From positions 62,001 to 126,000 of the forward strand of contig NHZP01000066.1 of NCBI GenBank assembly GCA_003313425.1: a DNA stretch of 64,000 nt. Reading direction: 5' to 3'. This DNA is from Pseudopyrenochaeta lycopersici (lineage: Eukaryota > Ascomycota > Dothideomycetes > Pleosporales > Pseudopyrenochaetaceae). Below, in pieces: positions 41,536-52,800 of this stretch; position 1 is the stretch's first letter, and each line of letters begins with the position of its first letter. Under the pieces are notes generated by a model that was not told the DNA's origin, did not search any database, and saw only the letters and a list, made by a program, of their open reading frames with translations. The translations under genes were made by a program, and so were the position numbers.

Positions 41536-42631
41536 ATGTTCATGATTTTTCATGCAGGGTGTCCTCAGCGAAGCGGAGACATCCTCCAGTACATCATCTC
41601 ACCACCTTCTCAGTCTTTCACTGGTTGCCTTCCTGCATCTGCCTTGCCTACGTCCTGCGTTCGGGGTTCTCCTTACATTGGTTCATTCGCATTCGAAGAA
41701 CCTCCACTGCCCGATGTCAGACCATCCATGCTATCGAGACTAGAAGGAATCTGTCGGCACCTCCTCAATGCCCAAACCTGAGGGGAAACAGCACATTTCC
41801 TATGTTCTTAATCCTATCAATGGATTGGGTGGAACAGTAACTGGATCCTTCGGAAATGCCGTCCACGGTACAAACGCAGCCCTTGCAAAGTCTCACCCCC
41901 ATTACATACAAGGAGAAAATGAAACCTTCAGTGTTCCCCAACCCCTGCCTTCAGCGCGGCCATTAGGTGCAGAATTGCCCCAAAGCCTCAGAATTCTCAA
42001 TCTCCCAACAAGCACTGTCAATACACATCGGCCACCCTACTTGACCGCGGGCACTCGTCCAATTGACCTAGTGACCTCAGTGTGGGGTATATCTACGCCT
42101 CCTGCAGGAGGCCGGGCTGCATACTTTCCCACAGTGCCACCCGGGCCAACAGTATTGCCAAATATGATCCGAACAGACTTTCATCGGCCAAAGGTCAATT
42201 CCCCAAGTTCACTGAGCAGCTATAGAAGCATGCAGATCATGACGATCAGAACCGAACAAGGACCTCCTGTCCGAATTCCGGTTGACGTTCGAGCAGGTTC
42301 CAAAGCTGCTGATGAGAAGAGAAGAGGTAACGCAGGCGCATCAGCTCGATTTCGCGCCCGAAGGAAGGAGACGGAACGCGAAATATGTAGGAAGATATCC
42401 GAATTGAAGGAACAACTTTGTTACGCGCGCGAAGATGTCGAATACTATCAAAGCGAAAGGGACTTCTTCAGATCTATCGTACTCCAACAACTGGGCGCAG
42501 AAAAGCTGTGCATAAGGCCCCGGTCGCCCCGTTTAATGCGAAGACCAGCTGCACCATTCAATGCGCCATTAGATACCAGTGGTGGCTCTGAGGATCGTAT
42601 TTCCGTGATTGACAGTATGAATAACCACTGA
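41536..42631 (+). CDS. Fungal bZIP transcription factor
   Basis: The main frame is ATG 41768 to TGA 42631 (287 codons). At about residues 180-245 lies a basic region in the fungal arrangement: VRIPVDVRAGSKAADEKRRG, then NAGASARFRARRKETERE with the N-x7-R signature (NAGASARFR). An amphipathic heptad stretch follows (ISELKEQLCYAREDVEYYQS). It would act as a dimeric nuclear DNA-binding regulator; targets are unknown. An upstream frame (41536-41781, ending PPLPDVRPSMLSRLEGICRH) also looks coding and could be a first exon joined by an unidentified intron or a frameshift, so the N-terminus is uncertain. There is no disabling change in the bZIP part. Confidence 0.7.
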
Positions 42632-42897
42632 TACCAACAACTAAGGTGCTATATCACATACCACTTCTCAAATACCCTGTGACTCGGAGGTATTTAACCA
42701 TGCAAGAGGCGTCGGAGAAAAAGAAAGCAGTGCATCGACTGGACCTTGTCTGCACTCAGGTATGTCAAAACCTTGCGGGTGTAAGAGTTATCTCATTAAT
42801 CAAGCTGGGCCTGAGAATAAGTAATGACGCTAATTAGTCATGCAGAGAATGTCACATGACCATTACCTTCATCGCCCATCTTAACAAATGCAGATTG
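42632..42897. other. 3' flank of the bZIP gene; no gene seen
   Basis: Noncoding, nothing further recognised. Confidence 0.3.
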
Positions 42898-43012
42898 CGT
42901 CCAGCGAAGAACTCCCCAATGCGTTTTTACGTATGGGGACGGTAACTTTAGGGTCGGGGAGCTGGGGCCGAAAGGTCTGCTAGGACGCCTCAGGTTAGCA
43001 TCGGCGGTAGAT
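42898..43012 (+). repeat. Second copy of the ~118-bp repeat
   Basis: Direct copy of 37917-38034. It runs on into sequence (43015-43060) that resembles 6700-6760, the flank of the other rhodopsin remnant. Confidence 0.6.
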
Positions 43013-43089
43013 GGCAGGCAGGCGCAAACAATAGCGATATGCATCTCTATCATCCTAAAATTGGGTTAGATATGGCCTTTCATAACTGG

Positions 43090-43780
43090 GTAAAAAGTGA
43101 ATATACACTAACCACCATATTCCACTATCCACATATTCCCACGTGATGTCTATATTGGGAACCATATCCACTGTTGTTTCAACCTCATGATGCTAACGAC
43201 TAAGACACTGTTCCGCTCATCAGCATTTTCTACCTCCAGACTATTCGAGTGAGGAACGCATAATCCTCCCGTCATTACTGCGAAAACCAATCCATTTTTT
43301 TCCCACTTAGGGAGCGGGACCTTTCGTAGCATGAATATGGGCAGAAGTAGAATAACGCTGTCTGTAATTGTATTCATTATGCCCGAAAATAAATTACTTT
43401 TATCCATTCGATGCTTGGACCGCGGGTAATGCTTAGATCCCAGAATTTTTCGAGTGGCCGGCAAGCGAACAGCTATCCAAACGATCCAATGAGGCTATAC
43501 AACACTACTACAGCGATAGTAGCATAAATGGTCTTTTTGGGTTCTGCAGAAAGGACCGTAGGAAGAGGACCAAGATTGATAGCTTGCCAAACATAATCGA
43601 AAGGCCGTAGAATGTGACGCATATTGCGACAAACTAACGGCTTTCATTAGTTAGCCAGTTTATCCCATGGATGTTATGGAGGACCTGAAGGGATCATTGC
43701 TTACTTTCAGGAAATTGCCGTTGAATGTGAGAAAAGGGACATCCCATAAATGGCGCCCAAATCCATAGCGAATAGCTGCG
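43090..43780 (-). pseudogene. Fungal rhodopsin-domain membrane protein, partial
   Basis: On the minus strand, near 43770-43740, the YG-LGR-L-WDVPF block is recognisable in mutated form. Near 43464-43250 the C-terminal half reads LFSGIMNTITDSVILLLPIF then MLRKVPLPKWEKNGLVFAVM then TGGL. This corresponds to helices 5-6 of the family and matches the remnant at 6808-7155. The start and last part are missing or scrambled. Confidence 0.6.
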
Positions 43781-43991
43781 TCTCATTAGCTTAATATAAA
43801 ATGCGCCACGCGTACGATGGACTTGCGTAAAATTTTAAAAGTGGACGATGCGCGTACTAGAAGCTAAAAGCAAGAAAAGTTTAGGTAGTCGCATATACAA
43901 AACTATAGAGAACTAACCCATGCCAAAACGATTATGTCTGAAAATTAGCTATACTTGTTTTATGCTACGATCGAAATAAATACTAGCGGGT

Positions 43992-44816
43992 ATGTGGAAA
44001 GCTGATCTCATTTCTAGCTTCCTGTGGAGTGCTCGAGCATTGGAAAGACGCCCATACCAAGCAGATGGTTCGACGGCATCTTTCACCAACAAATACCGCG
44101 CGCCATCCTGGTCCTGGCTTTCCAAAGACTGCAGCATATTTTGGTCGCGCAAACGAGGATCGCCTCGCCCAATCACGCAAATATTGGAAGCCAGTGTTGA
44201 TCTTGTCAATGGAGACGACCCTGCCGGTGAAATTCAAGGGGGATTCATTACCATTCGTGGATTGCTTAGGCCAGCAGGTTGGACTCAACAGGGAAACATC
44301 GACTCCATCATTTTGGACGGTAAACATGGCGATCAAGTCCACAAGCAACAAAACCACCCACAATCTACAAAGGCTGGTATATTCCGGATCCAAAGGGATG
44401 CAGGAAAAGAGTTTCCCGTCAAAGACATATTTTGTCTCCTTGTAAGACAGGGTACCTCTGCTCAATTGGACCCATTGAACAACCAAATAATCGATGGGTT
44501 GGCTCTTGAGCGAACGGAGGGCGGCCCTTTTCGGCGGATAGGGTATTTCGAGGCGACCGGGCTGGTCTATTGTAGGGCACTGCTGTATGGACTCCAAGCT
44601 CTTGCCCCAAAGCTGAGTCATCCTTGGGAAATATTTGAGTTTCCGGCTTTGATAGCGCAGAGTGGTGGTGAAATATGTGCGCTCTTGGTTAGGCCTTCTG
44701 GTTCTGTGCAGACGAGTGAGAATGCAAGCTTCTCGGATGGTTCTACAATGTATAGTCAAGTTGATTGGACTTTTTCCACAATGTTAAAGGAGGAAGATAT
44801 TACTATAGTTCAGTAA
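43992..44816 (+). pseudogene. 3' part of a HET-domain gene
   Basis: The open frame begins LISSFLWSARALERRPYQA and contains YRAPSWSWLSKD, the classic APSWSWAS block found after the HET domain in fungal HET proteins. It continues with the variable C-terminal beta-rich region (GFITIRGLLRPAGW, DIFCLLVRQ, GLALERTEGGPFRRIGYFEA) and stops at 44814-44816. The HET domain itself is absent upstream, where the rhodopsin remnant lies. I read it as a 5'-truncated gene; the ATG at 43992 is probably not a native start. Confidence 0.65.
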
Positions 44817-46553
44817 TAATTTGATACTATACGGCCTTGGAATACTCCTATGTAGTAGCTTCTTATCCTTGGCACTTGATGACTTGAACAAGTTCGATTG
44901 GCGCAGTGCGCCTGTTGAAATCTTGACGCCGTTGACTTCTCTACGAGGTGATTGTCGTAGGCCAAGTCTACTGTTCTAGAGATCTGCTGCTCGGCAAAGG
45001 GACCGTCACGGCACATAAGGCAGAGGACTGGTATTCACATCTTCAGCCTGTCTTTCCGAGGGATTTTATATACACACTCGCAGTCTGTGGTAGCACAGTG
45101 CTTGCATTGTGGCCTTTCACCGGTGCATTTGACCTTGTGTGAGCGGCACTAAGTGTAGGGCGCCGTTATTAACCGTTCAAATGTAAGAGGTAGGCTGCGC
45201 CAATCAAATGGCTGTGAGTGTTCCAAAAACATTACATAGCCATCACCTAAGAAACCCCGCTACTGTGATAGTAAAGATTTTGGTGGCTGTAAATGGTTTA
45301 TACGTACTGCTGTGCACGCTCTTGGAACTCGACGCCTGTCTTTAAGTGTGCCTTGTCCCTGGTTTGGTCTCTGCAGACGCGGGATGGCAACTTTCCGCTG
45401 AACCAGCGACGTGGAAGTAAAATTAGACGAATAACCTAGGGTGTTTGTGGGCATAGTCCACACATGCGTATTGAGAACAGGTGTGTGGGGTAGTTCCAAT
45501 GAACTATTACTTTAAGAAGGCTGGAGAGTGTTTGATGCTCGGCAAAAGTGGGGAGGCTGGTGAGATTTGTCCCCCGCGCTAACGATAGCGGAACTTATCG
45601 CTCAACTCAGCTTAGCGCACACTTCCCTCCACTCTGTCCCAAGGAGCGGAGTAAAAATCTTTGGGCACGACCACGCCCTCAACAGGATGTCCTTTCAAGC
45701 TCGTTATCTTCAGATTGAAGCACAGCGAATAGTAAAAGCTGGGGGTACAGGACAAGCATCACAACCACCTCTGACCAATCAATCCAAGCGCGCACAATGT
45801 CTATCGCAGGCGCGCGTTGGCACAGAAGGAGATCACTAAGTCAACGACACATATTGGAGCGCGGCTGATGCAAACACTTGCTGCAAGCCAAAGATAGTCC
45901 TTCCTCGTCGATAATCAATAGGAAGACATTGCTTCCAGCAACCAAGACTAGGACGTCCGCAAGACATTCAATATTTCGTAACGGCAAATCGCGCGGATAA
46001 AATATGCACATCGATACTGTCAAGATGATTATTATAGTAGCTAGAATATAAGGATCGCGACAGAAAGTTATAAGGCGACATTGCTCATGACGAGGACCTC
46101 AACTCGCTCTGTGTTGATGTCAGTCTGGAGACCCCCCATATCTGCACCTCGCTCCTCACATACCACGGGATTCCACCTTGTGCGAGTTACAAAGTGCTTG
46201 AAGAAAGCTGCTTCAGCTAGTACATTAATATCTATATAACGTAACTTAACCTAAGTAACTTACATAATAAACATGAGGGAGATGCCCAAAGCGCCTTAGG
46301 AAAGGGAAATATATAAATTAGAGAGCGCAACAATCTATATCCTTGCTACGATCGTTACATGGACACTGTGGAAGCGGGTGCCAAGTGATATTTCCTCGAT
46401 CCCGCAAAAATGCTTAAAAAGGAAGCCGTCTATCTATCTAAATGGACTTCATTACCACGTTGCGAATGGTTCATTTACCCACTGCTTTCGCAACAATATT
46501 AAGACCAGCTATCCTTTTAAGGGTGCCTTCAAATAGCGCAGATGGTAAAAATG
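44817..46553. other. Gene-poor stretch before pogo B
   Basis: Short ORFs only. From 46442 an ATG-started frame of 37 codons runs into the pogo B terminal repeat and on into its transposase; this is accidental readthrough of flanking DNA. Confidence 0.3.
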
Positions 46554-48336
46554 TAAGCTCGGCACGGTACTTTACGGCCACGGGGGCTTTACGGCCACCC
46601 CACCAACATTGTCAACCTTCAAACAAATCGAGATATCTCAACGCACTGTATTTCAAAATGAGCGCGCGTGAGGAGTCTATACAACAAGCACTGGCTGATC
46701 TTGAATCTGGTGTTTATACTAGCCTAAGGCAAGCTGCAAAGGCGTACGGTATCCCTCGAACGACCCTACAGACGCGACAAGCAGGTGCTAAACCGCACGC
46801 GATTGCTCACAACCACCAGCAGAGATTGACTCCAGAGCAGGAGGAATTTCTAGCTGAATGGATCCTCGAAGAAGATATGAAAGCCTGCCCTCCTAGCCAC
46901 GCGCGCGCGCGCGAGATGGCTGCTCGAGTCCTTGCTATGAACCGCGACTACAAACCTCTCGGCCGCGACTGGCTACACAGCTTTATTCAACGCAATCCAC
47001 GCGTCGCATCTATTATTGGCAGAAAGATTGAGGCTGCTAGAGCTCAGGCTACTACTCCTGAACTAATACTCTCATTTCTTGACCTCTTTGAGCGCGTGCG
47101 CGAGCGCCTAGGCATTCAGACAGAAGACATGTGGAATATGGATGAGACTGGTGTAGGACTAGGCGTATGTACCAACTCACAGGTGCTTGCTAGCTCAAAG
47201 AAAAAGAAGGCTTACGTGGCATCTCCAGAGTCTCGTGAATGGGTATCTATTCTTGAGACAGTCTCAGCTACAGGCAGGAAACTCAGATGCGCTGTCATCT
47301 TTAAGGGCAAGAGCCTCCAGACTACCTGGTTCCCTGCCTCCTCAGTGCCTGACTGGCTCTACACAACCTCAAAGAACGGCTGGACATCAAGATCTATTGG
47401 ATATGAGTGGCTAGAGAGGATCTTTATCCCTGGAACAGCGACCCTACCGGGTCGCACGAGGCTGCTGATACTTGACTGCCACAGCAGCCATATTGATATT
47501 GACTTCATGCTACTCTGTAAGCTAAATAAGATTGAGCTCCTCTATCTGTCTCCTCACTGCTCTCACATCCTGCAGCCTCTCGATCTCGTAGGCTTCTCAG
47601 TGGTCAAGTCAAAGTATAGAGCTCAGATTCAGGCTCTAGCATCTCTTGATGATGCAGCACCAGTCAAGAAACAGAGATTTATTAGTTGCTACTATCAAGC
47701 TCGAGAGGCTGGCCTCACAGAAAGAGTAATAAGAGCTGGATGGAGAGCTACTGGCCTCTCTCCTTATAACCCTAGCCTGGTTCTTCAGTCCTCACAGGTA
47801 TCTCGCCCAGTTACTCCTCCTAGAGCTCCATCTCCTCAGGATACTGTTTTCTTAACGCATCGGAGGCCTCATGATATCTATCAAGTCCAGCAGCAGCTCG
47901 CTGAGGCAAGTGATCTATCAGCTAAGACGCGCTTAGTGCGTCGAAAAGTGACTAAGGCTATCTCAAGCGCGAATGCTCGCGCTGCAGAGCTTGAAGCTAG
48001 AAATCAGAGACTGCAACACCAGCTAGAGCAAGCTAGGCCTCTATTACCTAGAAAGAAAATTAAGGTTAACCAAAATAAGAGGTTTGCAGACGTTAATACT
48101 GTCGCTGTTGCAATTCAGAGAGAGGCAGAGAAACGACGAAAAACCTCAGCCAAATCTGCAGAAAAGGCTGCTAAAAAGGCTGCAGCTGATGCAGGTGCTC
48201 AAGACCTTCAATCTATGTGTACTAGCTTTCAAATCTAAACCTTGTTGTTGAGATATCTCGATTTGTTTGAAGGTTGACAATGTTGGTGGGGTGGCCGTAA
48301 AGCCCCCGTGGCCGTAAAGTACCGTGCCGAGCTTAC
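46553..48336 (+). mobile_element. pogo/Fot-like transposon B, complete with perfect long TIRs
   Basis: Terminal inverted repeats of 90 bases, at 46553-46642 and 48247-48336, are identical (beginning GTAAGCTCGGCACGGTACTT). The outer TA at each end (46554-46555, 48334-48335) is the expected TA target duplication, which makes the element about 1.78 kb. The single transposase ORF fills the space between the repeats. Perfect repeats plus an intact ORF suggest recent movement. Confidence 0.9.
46658..48238 (+). CDS. pogo/Fot-like transposase B (526 aa, intact)
   Basis: The start is ATG 46658 (MSAREESIQQALADLESGVY), 16 bases inside the left terminal repeat. Domains: an N-terminal psq HTH (TSLRQAAKAYGIPRTTLQTR); a CENP-B-like part (LTPEQEEFLAEWILEED...LGRDWLHSFIQRNP); and a DDE core with MWNMDETGVGLGV, TRLLILDCHSSHIDIDFMLL and CSHILQPLDLVGFSVVKSKY. 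The C-terminus is coiled-coil and K/R-rich. It is shorter than A, D and E and clearly a different family (WNMDETGV versus YNMDEKGF). There are no lesions; it is a candidate autonomous transposase. Confidence 0.92.
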   Translation: MSAREESIQQALADLESGVYTSLRQAAKAYGIPRTTLQTRQAGAKPHAIAHNHQQRLTPEQEEFLAEWILEEDMKACPPSHARAREMAARVLAMNRDYKPLGRDWLHSFIQRNPRVASIIGRKIEAARAQATTPELILSFLDLFERVRERLGIQTEDMWNMDETGVGLGVCTNSQVLASSKKKKAYVASPESREWVSILETVSATGRKLRCAVIFKGKSLQTTWFPASSVPDWLYTTSKNGWTSRSIGYEWLERIFIPGTATLPGRTRLLILDCHSSHIDIDFMLLCKLNKIELLYLSPHCSHILQPLDLVGFSVVKSKYRAQIQALASLDDAAPVKKQRFISCYYQAREAGLTERVIRAGWRATGLSPYNPSLVLQSSQVSRPVTPPRAPSPQDTVFLTHRRPHDIYQVQQQLAEASDLSAKTRLVRRKVTKAISSANARAAELEARNQRLQHQLEQARPLLPRKKIKVNQNKRFADVNTVAVAIQREAEKRRKTSAKSAEKAAKKAAADAGAQDLQSMCTSFQI

Positions 48337-48356
48337 TCAGCCTGATGAAAATCGCC

Positions 48357-48540
48357 TGTCGCACTGGACGTGCTAAAATGATGAGAAGTCAAAATAATTG
48401 ATAATGAGCAGAAAAGTTGTATTGTGTGTGTATTGTGTCTTGGTCTTATAAACCTGACCCCGCACGTCTGAGATTATATGGCAAGATTACTAATGCAGTT
48501 CTTCCTCAGGTTCCCTGAGATGATGCCTTGGCCTGCGACA
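48357..48540 (+). mobile_element. LTR copy (184 bp), no target duplication seen
   Basis: Same length and termini (TGTCGCA...TGCGACA) as the solo LTR at 3452-3635, opposite orientation. The five bases on the two sides differ (TCGCC and TAAGC), so this copy was moved or rearranged after insertion. It sits in the 220 bases between pogo B and pogo D. Confidence 0.75.
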
Positions 48541-48705
48541 TAAGCTATCCACTACCGAGGTTCACCCCGTAACGAAACACCCCGCGTAACGCAACACTTG
48601 AACACCAAAACTCACAACTAAATTGAGGCTACTGAGCCTCACACTATAGCTGTTTTTGCAGTTTTTTTTGGTGGAGCGATTTATAAGGCCTTAAACTATC
48701 TATAG

Positions 48706-49468
48706 CTACTGGTATTTGATTGGAAGTTTGATTTCGCGGCCGCCACGTGACTGAATAGGCGGTAGGCCTGATGGAGCACCTGCAACCTTCTCACCACTAC
48801 CAGGCCTCGCAACCTGCCTTTTTCTAGTAACAACCTTTGCAGCAGTTTCAAGGCTGCTCTTATTTCCTTTTTGGGACAATTTGAGAGCTTGTTTGAGTCG
48901 TTTTGCAGCCTTGCGAGCAGCCTGTCTGGTGGCCCGATCAGCTGCTTGCTCTGCCTTTTCCTTCTGCCTCAACAATCTGGCCTCAGCCCTAGCTACTCGC
49001 CTTGCTTGAACCATCTCAGCCTTGGCCTGCCTTCTCTCCTCACGATGCCTAGCTGCTTCAAGCTTTTGACGTTGCTGCTCCTCCTCCTCGCGAGCTCTAG
49101 CCTCCTGGCGATCACGTGCCTCCTTTACTTTCCTGGGTGACCAGAATACTGCACCACCATGATAGTTCTCATCTTGCTGCAGAGTGAGGACCTTGCTCTG
49201 TTTCCTGCGCTTTCTCTCATGGATGAGGGCGTCTCTTATAGCTGCTACTTCGTGCTCAAGGATAGACTTTTTGGTGCAGATGTGGTGAAAGATCCTGCTA
49301 AGTTTTCTAGCCCCTTTATCCTCGCGATTTTTAACAACGCGGCGTACTAGCGCCTCTAGCTCCCTCCAATTCTCAGCACTCGGCTCTGAGGACTCACTAT
49401 CGCTCATAGTTGCCTGGATAGCTAGCTTGGCTTTGAATCTTTTAAGGATAACCTCAGGATTGAAGGGC
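48706..49468 (-). pseudogene. pogo D transposase, C-terminal part
   Basis: Continues the transposase interrupted at 55549. It begins ...PEVILKRFKAKLAIQA, then a coiled-coil, K/R/E/Q-rich tail (HERKRRKQSKVLTLQQDENY, YHGGAVFWSPRKVKEARDRQ), ending IKLPIKYQ. If the LINE and one 14-base target copy are left out, the frame continues exactly from the N-terminal part, giving 627 residues. It was intact until the LINE arrived. Confidence 0.85.
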
Positions 49469-49889
49469 TGGTTGGTTGGTTGGTTGGTATTCATTTTACG
49501 TCTGTTTGATGAGGATCAAGTCCACCATCTCGCCCTCCGAAGGGCATATACGACGTGCTAAGCTATGGAATTATAGTACAGGCGCACTACCTTAGAAAGC
49601 ATTTCTTGCCTACGCAGGTATTGCTACCATGTCTAGCTGCAGCTCCCCTTCCAGTCAGGGAGACTGAGCCGTGTGGGTACATTAGGGAAGAACCCCTTAT
49701 ACTCTATGGCATAATGTGCCGTTACGGTAGAAAGAGAAACAAGAGTGTATGAGGAGATTGTAAGGAAGGAGGTAGAAGGGTGAGAAGTGTCGCAGCCGTT
49801 GTGCTGCTGGTGCTGGTGTCGCTGGGTGCTACACTGGAGCCTGGCGCAGTAGCGTCTTTTACTACTGTGCCATACCACGGCAGGAAGAG

Positions 49890-52800
49890 CTACCGTGGAC
49901 AAATCTTACTATAGTACTGTGTGAGCTGGGTGAATGCCTCAAAGGCCTCTGGATCATCTATCAGCACTGCAGTATACGCGAGGCCGTCGGCCCGGCTAGA
50001 GGGTGGCATAGGTGGTCGAAGTGGCCATCGGCTGAAGGCTGCCAGGGTCTTGCGGCATAGCACGAGGTGCTCTGGCGTCTTGTCGCGTTGGCATGAGCAG
50101 GTGAGTTTCGCGTCGTCGTGGTGGAACTTTCTATGGTACCAGGCAAAGTCCCCATGCATAGATCGAATAGAAAGGAGTCTAGCCAATGTGGCTCTTGAGA
50201 GGTCTAGCTCTCTTGGTCCGCGGCGTGGCGCGTAGTCCAAGTCCCAGCTTTTATACCACCTTGAGAGTTTCGTCTTCTTGTCTAACCACCAGATCTGTTG
50301 TGTGCTGCGCAGTGCCTTGCGGGCAACTGATCTGATGCCTGAGAGTGTGGGCATAGCGGCTTTCCCGGTTGGAGGCGATGGGTGCTGGGCTTCTAGGTTG
50401 GCTAGTCTGTCTGCCGCCTCGTTTCCTTCAATACCTAGGTGGCCAGGGGCCCACTTAATAGAGATATCGTGTGTCTCCATGGCACCGTGGCACTCCAGGA
50501 AGGCCCATTGCGATGTAGGCGGTGCGTCGCCTCTAAGGCACCAGATAACCGAGGTGCTGTCAATGCACAGCCAGATGCGGCGGCTGCTAAGATCTGGCTG
50601 CCGCACAGTGTACTGGAGGCCTCTCCACGCCCCTACTGCCTCTGCGCCAAAGACGTGTGAGGTTGGATGAAGTGACCCACGACCACTCTGTAGCTGCTTT
50701 CCATCCTGATACACTGCAAAGCCATACGTGACCCGCTTTTCTCCTGCTTTTGTGTATTGTTCAGAGCCGTCTGAAAAGATAGTCACGTCTAACGGTGGGA
50801 GCTGGGTCCACCATGCCTGAAAGGCCTTAGCTGCCGTCTTCTTATCTATGCCGAGTGTTGGGTCCATTCGGCAGCTAGGCGAGTAGTGGGGGGCTGTTAG
50901 TGTTGTCCTAGGAATCTCTGGCAGGAGAGATCCTATATGTTGGACTCTCGTCTGGACTCGCTGTGGTCGTCCCGCTCCCTTGCCTCTATTTACCTTAGGG
51001 ATGGCAGTACGGCTGGTCAGAGGGTGGTCCGCATCCATGGTACGTAAATGGGCTGCAAATCGGAGCTTGGCTTCCTCTAGCGCCACTACTGCAGATGGGA
51101 GTCCAGCGTCTCGAAAGAGCGTGGCTGTGGGGGTCGTTCTCCACACCGGTAGGATGCCCCTTGCGGCTATGGCGAGTATCTTGTCCATGGCAGCTATGTG
51201 CCATCCAACATAGGCGCTGACCTCTGGCGGCCTGCCAGGTTTAAGTGATCGGGGCGGCTTGGTGCGGCCTCTGTACCAGCATTCAGCCCCATGCAGAAGG
51301 GATGGGTACACGCAGGTAATAGTAGCTTTACGCAGGGAGCTGGCTGGTGGTCCACAGGTGGTCCTTGCAAGACTGCGAATATGATAGGCAACCTTGGCAG
51401 CTTTTGCAGTGCGCGTAGCTACATGCCGTCTAAAGGTGAGTCTGCGGTCAAACCACACTCCTAACCAGCGCAGGGCTGGCTGGCTGTGTTTTCCCCCTGG
51501 GAGGATAGGGTGGACTGTGAGCTGCTCGTCTACCACACAGGGAGGGGCATAGCTGCTCCGCTGTCTGGTTAGGTGTATCATTTCCTGCTTCTCTGGCGCA
51601 AAGGCGACCTTATTCGCTGCGCCCCATGCTCTGATCTGCATTAGATCTGCTCCTAAGAGCTTGACGTTGTTGTCCATTGAGTGCGAGGCCCGGTATATAC
51701 ATATGTCGTCTGCATATCCAAACCTCCGTTTAGTATCCATAGAAAGTAGCTCTGCTAGATACAGCGTGTACAGTACAGGCGAGAGAGGCGACCCCTGGGG
51801 TGTGCCACAGGCAACAGGGTAGCTGGGGGTAGTGACCTGGCCCAGGCGGACTTGTACCCTCCGGTCAGTGAGGAATGAATCTACAAAGAGGATGGTCCTT
51901 TGCGGCCATCCCTGTTTGACCATTCGGTGTAGCAGGCGGTTTTTAAGGAGAGCGTCAAAAGCGCCTTGCACATCTAGGGTGACCATTGTGACGTGCTAGC
52001 CAAGTGCCCACGCAGCTTCAGTGTCGTGGGTGAACGCTGCGGTTAGATCGGCTGCAGAGCGTTTTGGGAGGGCTCCTCCATGCTGGGGGCTGAGGATCTT
52101 GTGGGTCATAGCAGTCCACGCGATTCTTCTGGCTACTGTTCGTTCAAGTCCTTTTCCAATGCAGGAGAGGAGTGCGATGGGTCTCCAGGACCGGGGCGAC
52201 GTTCGGTCTGTCTTCCCTGCCTTTAGTATCATTGCCACTTCTGCGAGCTTCCATTGTGCTGGGAAATGGTTGAGTTCGAGGCACCGCTGAAAGATCCTTC
52301 GTATGAGCTCACCAACCTGAACCCAACAGGCGCGGAGCAGCCGCACAGTAGAGCGGTCAGTACCTGGCGAGGTGCTAGAGACCCCTATTGTGTTTCGTTC
52401 AGCTTCCTCCAGTGAGATGTGTGTGCTCCACGGAAGGGTGGCTGTGGTCTCCTGGACTGGGTAGTGTCCGAGATCATCCTCTGCTGTGTACCGGTTAAGG
52501 ATTTCTTCTCTGAGCGCCTCTGCCTTCCCTAGGGGATTAGATATGACGGTGCCGTTGACCATAAGAGGAGTGTCCTGGTTCTCTGGCGTAAGCTTATGCC
52601 AGGCAATAACCTTGAAGAGGTCCTTGTCGTCCTTCGCGTTGTCAATAACATGCCTCCAGTATTGCCTCTTAGCCTGTCTAATCACAGTCTTGAAAGCTCG
52701 TGTTTCTTCTAATGGAGGTCTGCCTGAGCACAGCTTTCTAGCGCGCTGGTAGGCTTGGTACGCGGTCTTGCATTCCCTAGTCCACCATGGCGCGGCGCGT

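Noticed and set aside
46442..46657. Longer N-terminus for the pogo B transposase
   Set aside because: The upstream codons lie in flanking DNA and the terminal repeat; the element's own ATG at 46658 matches the HTH start.
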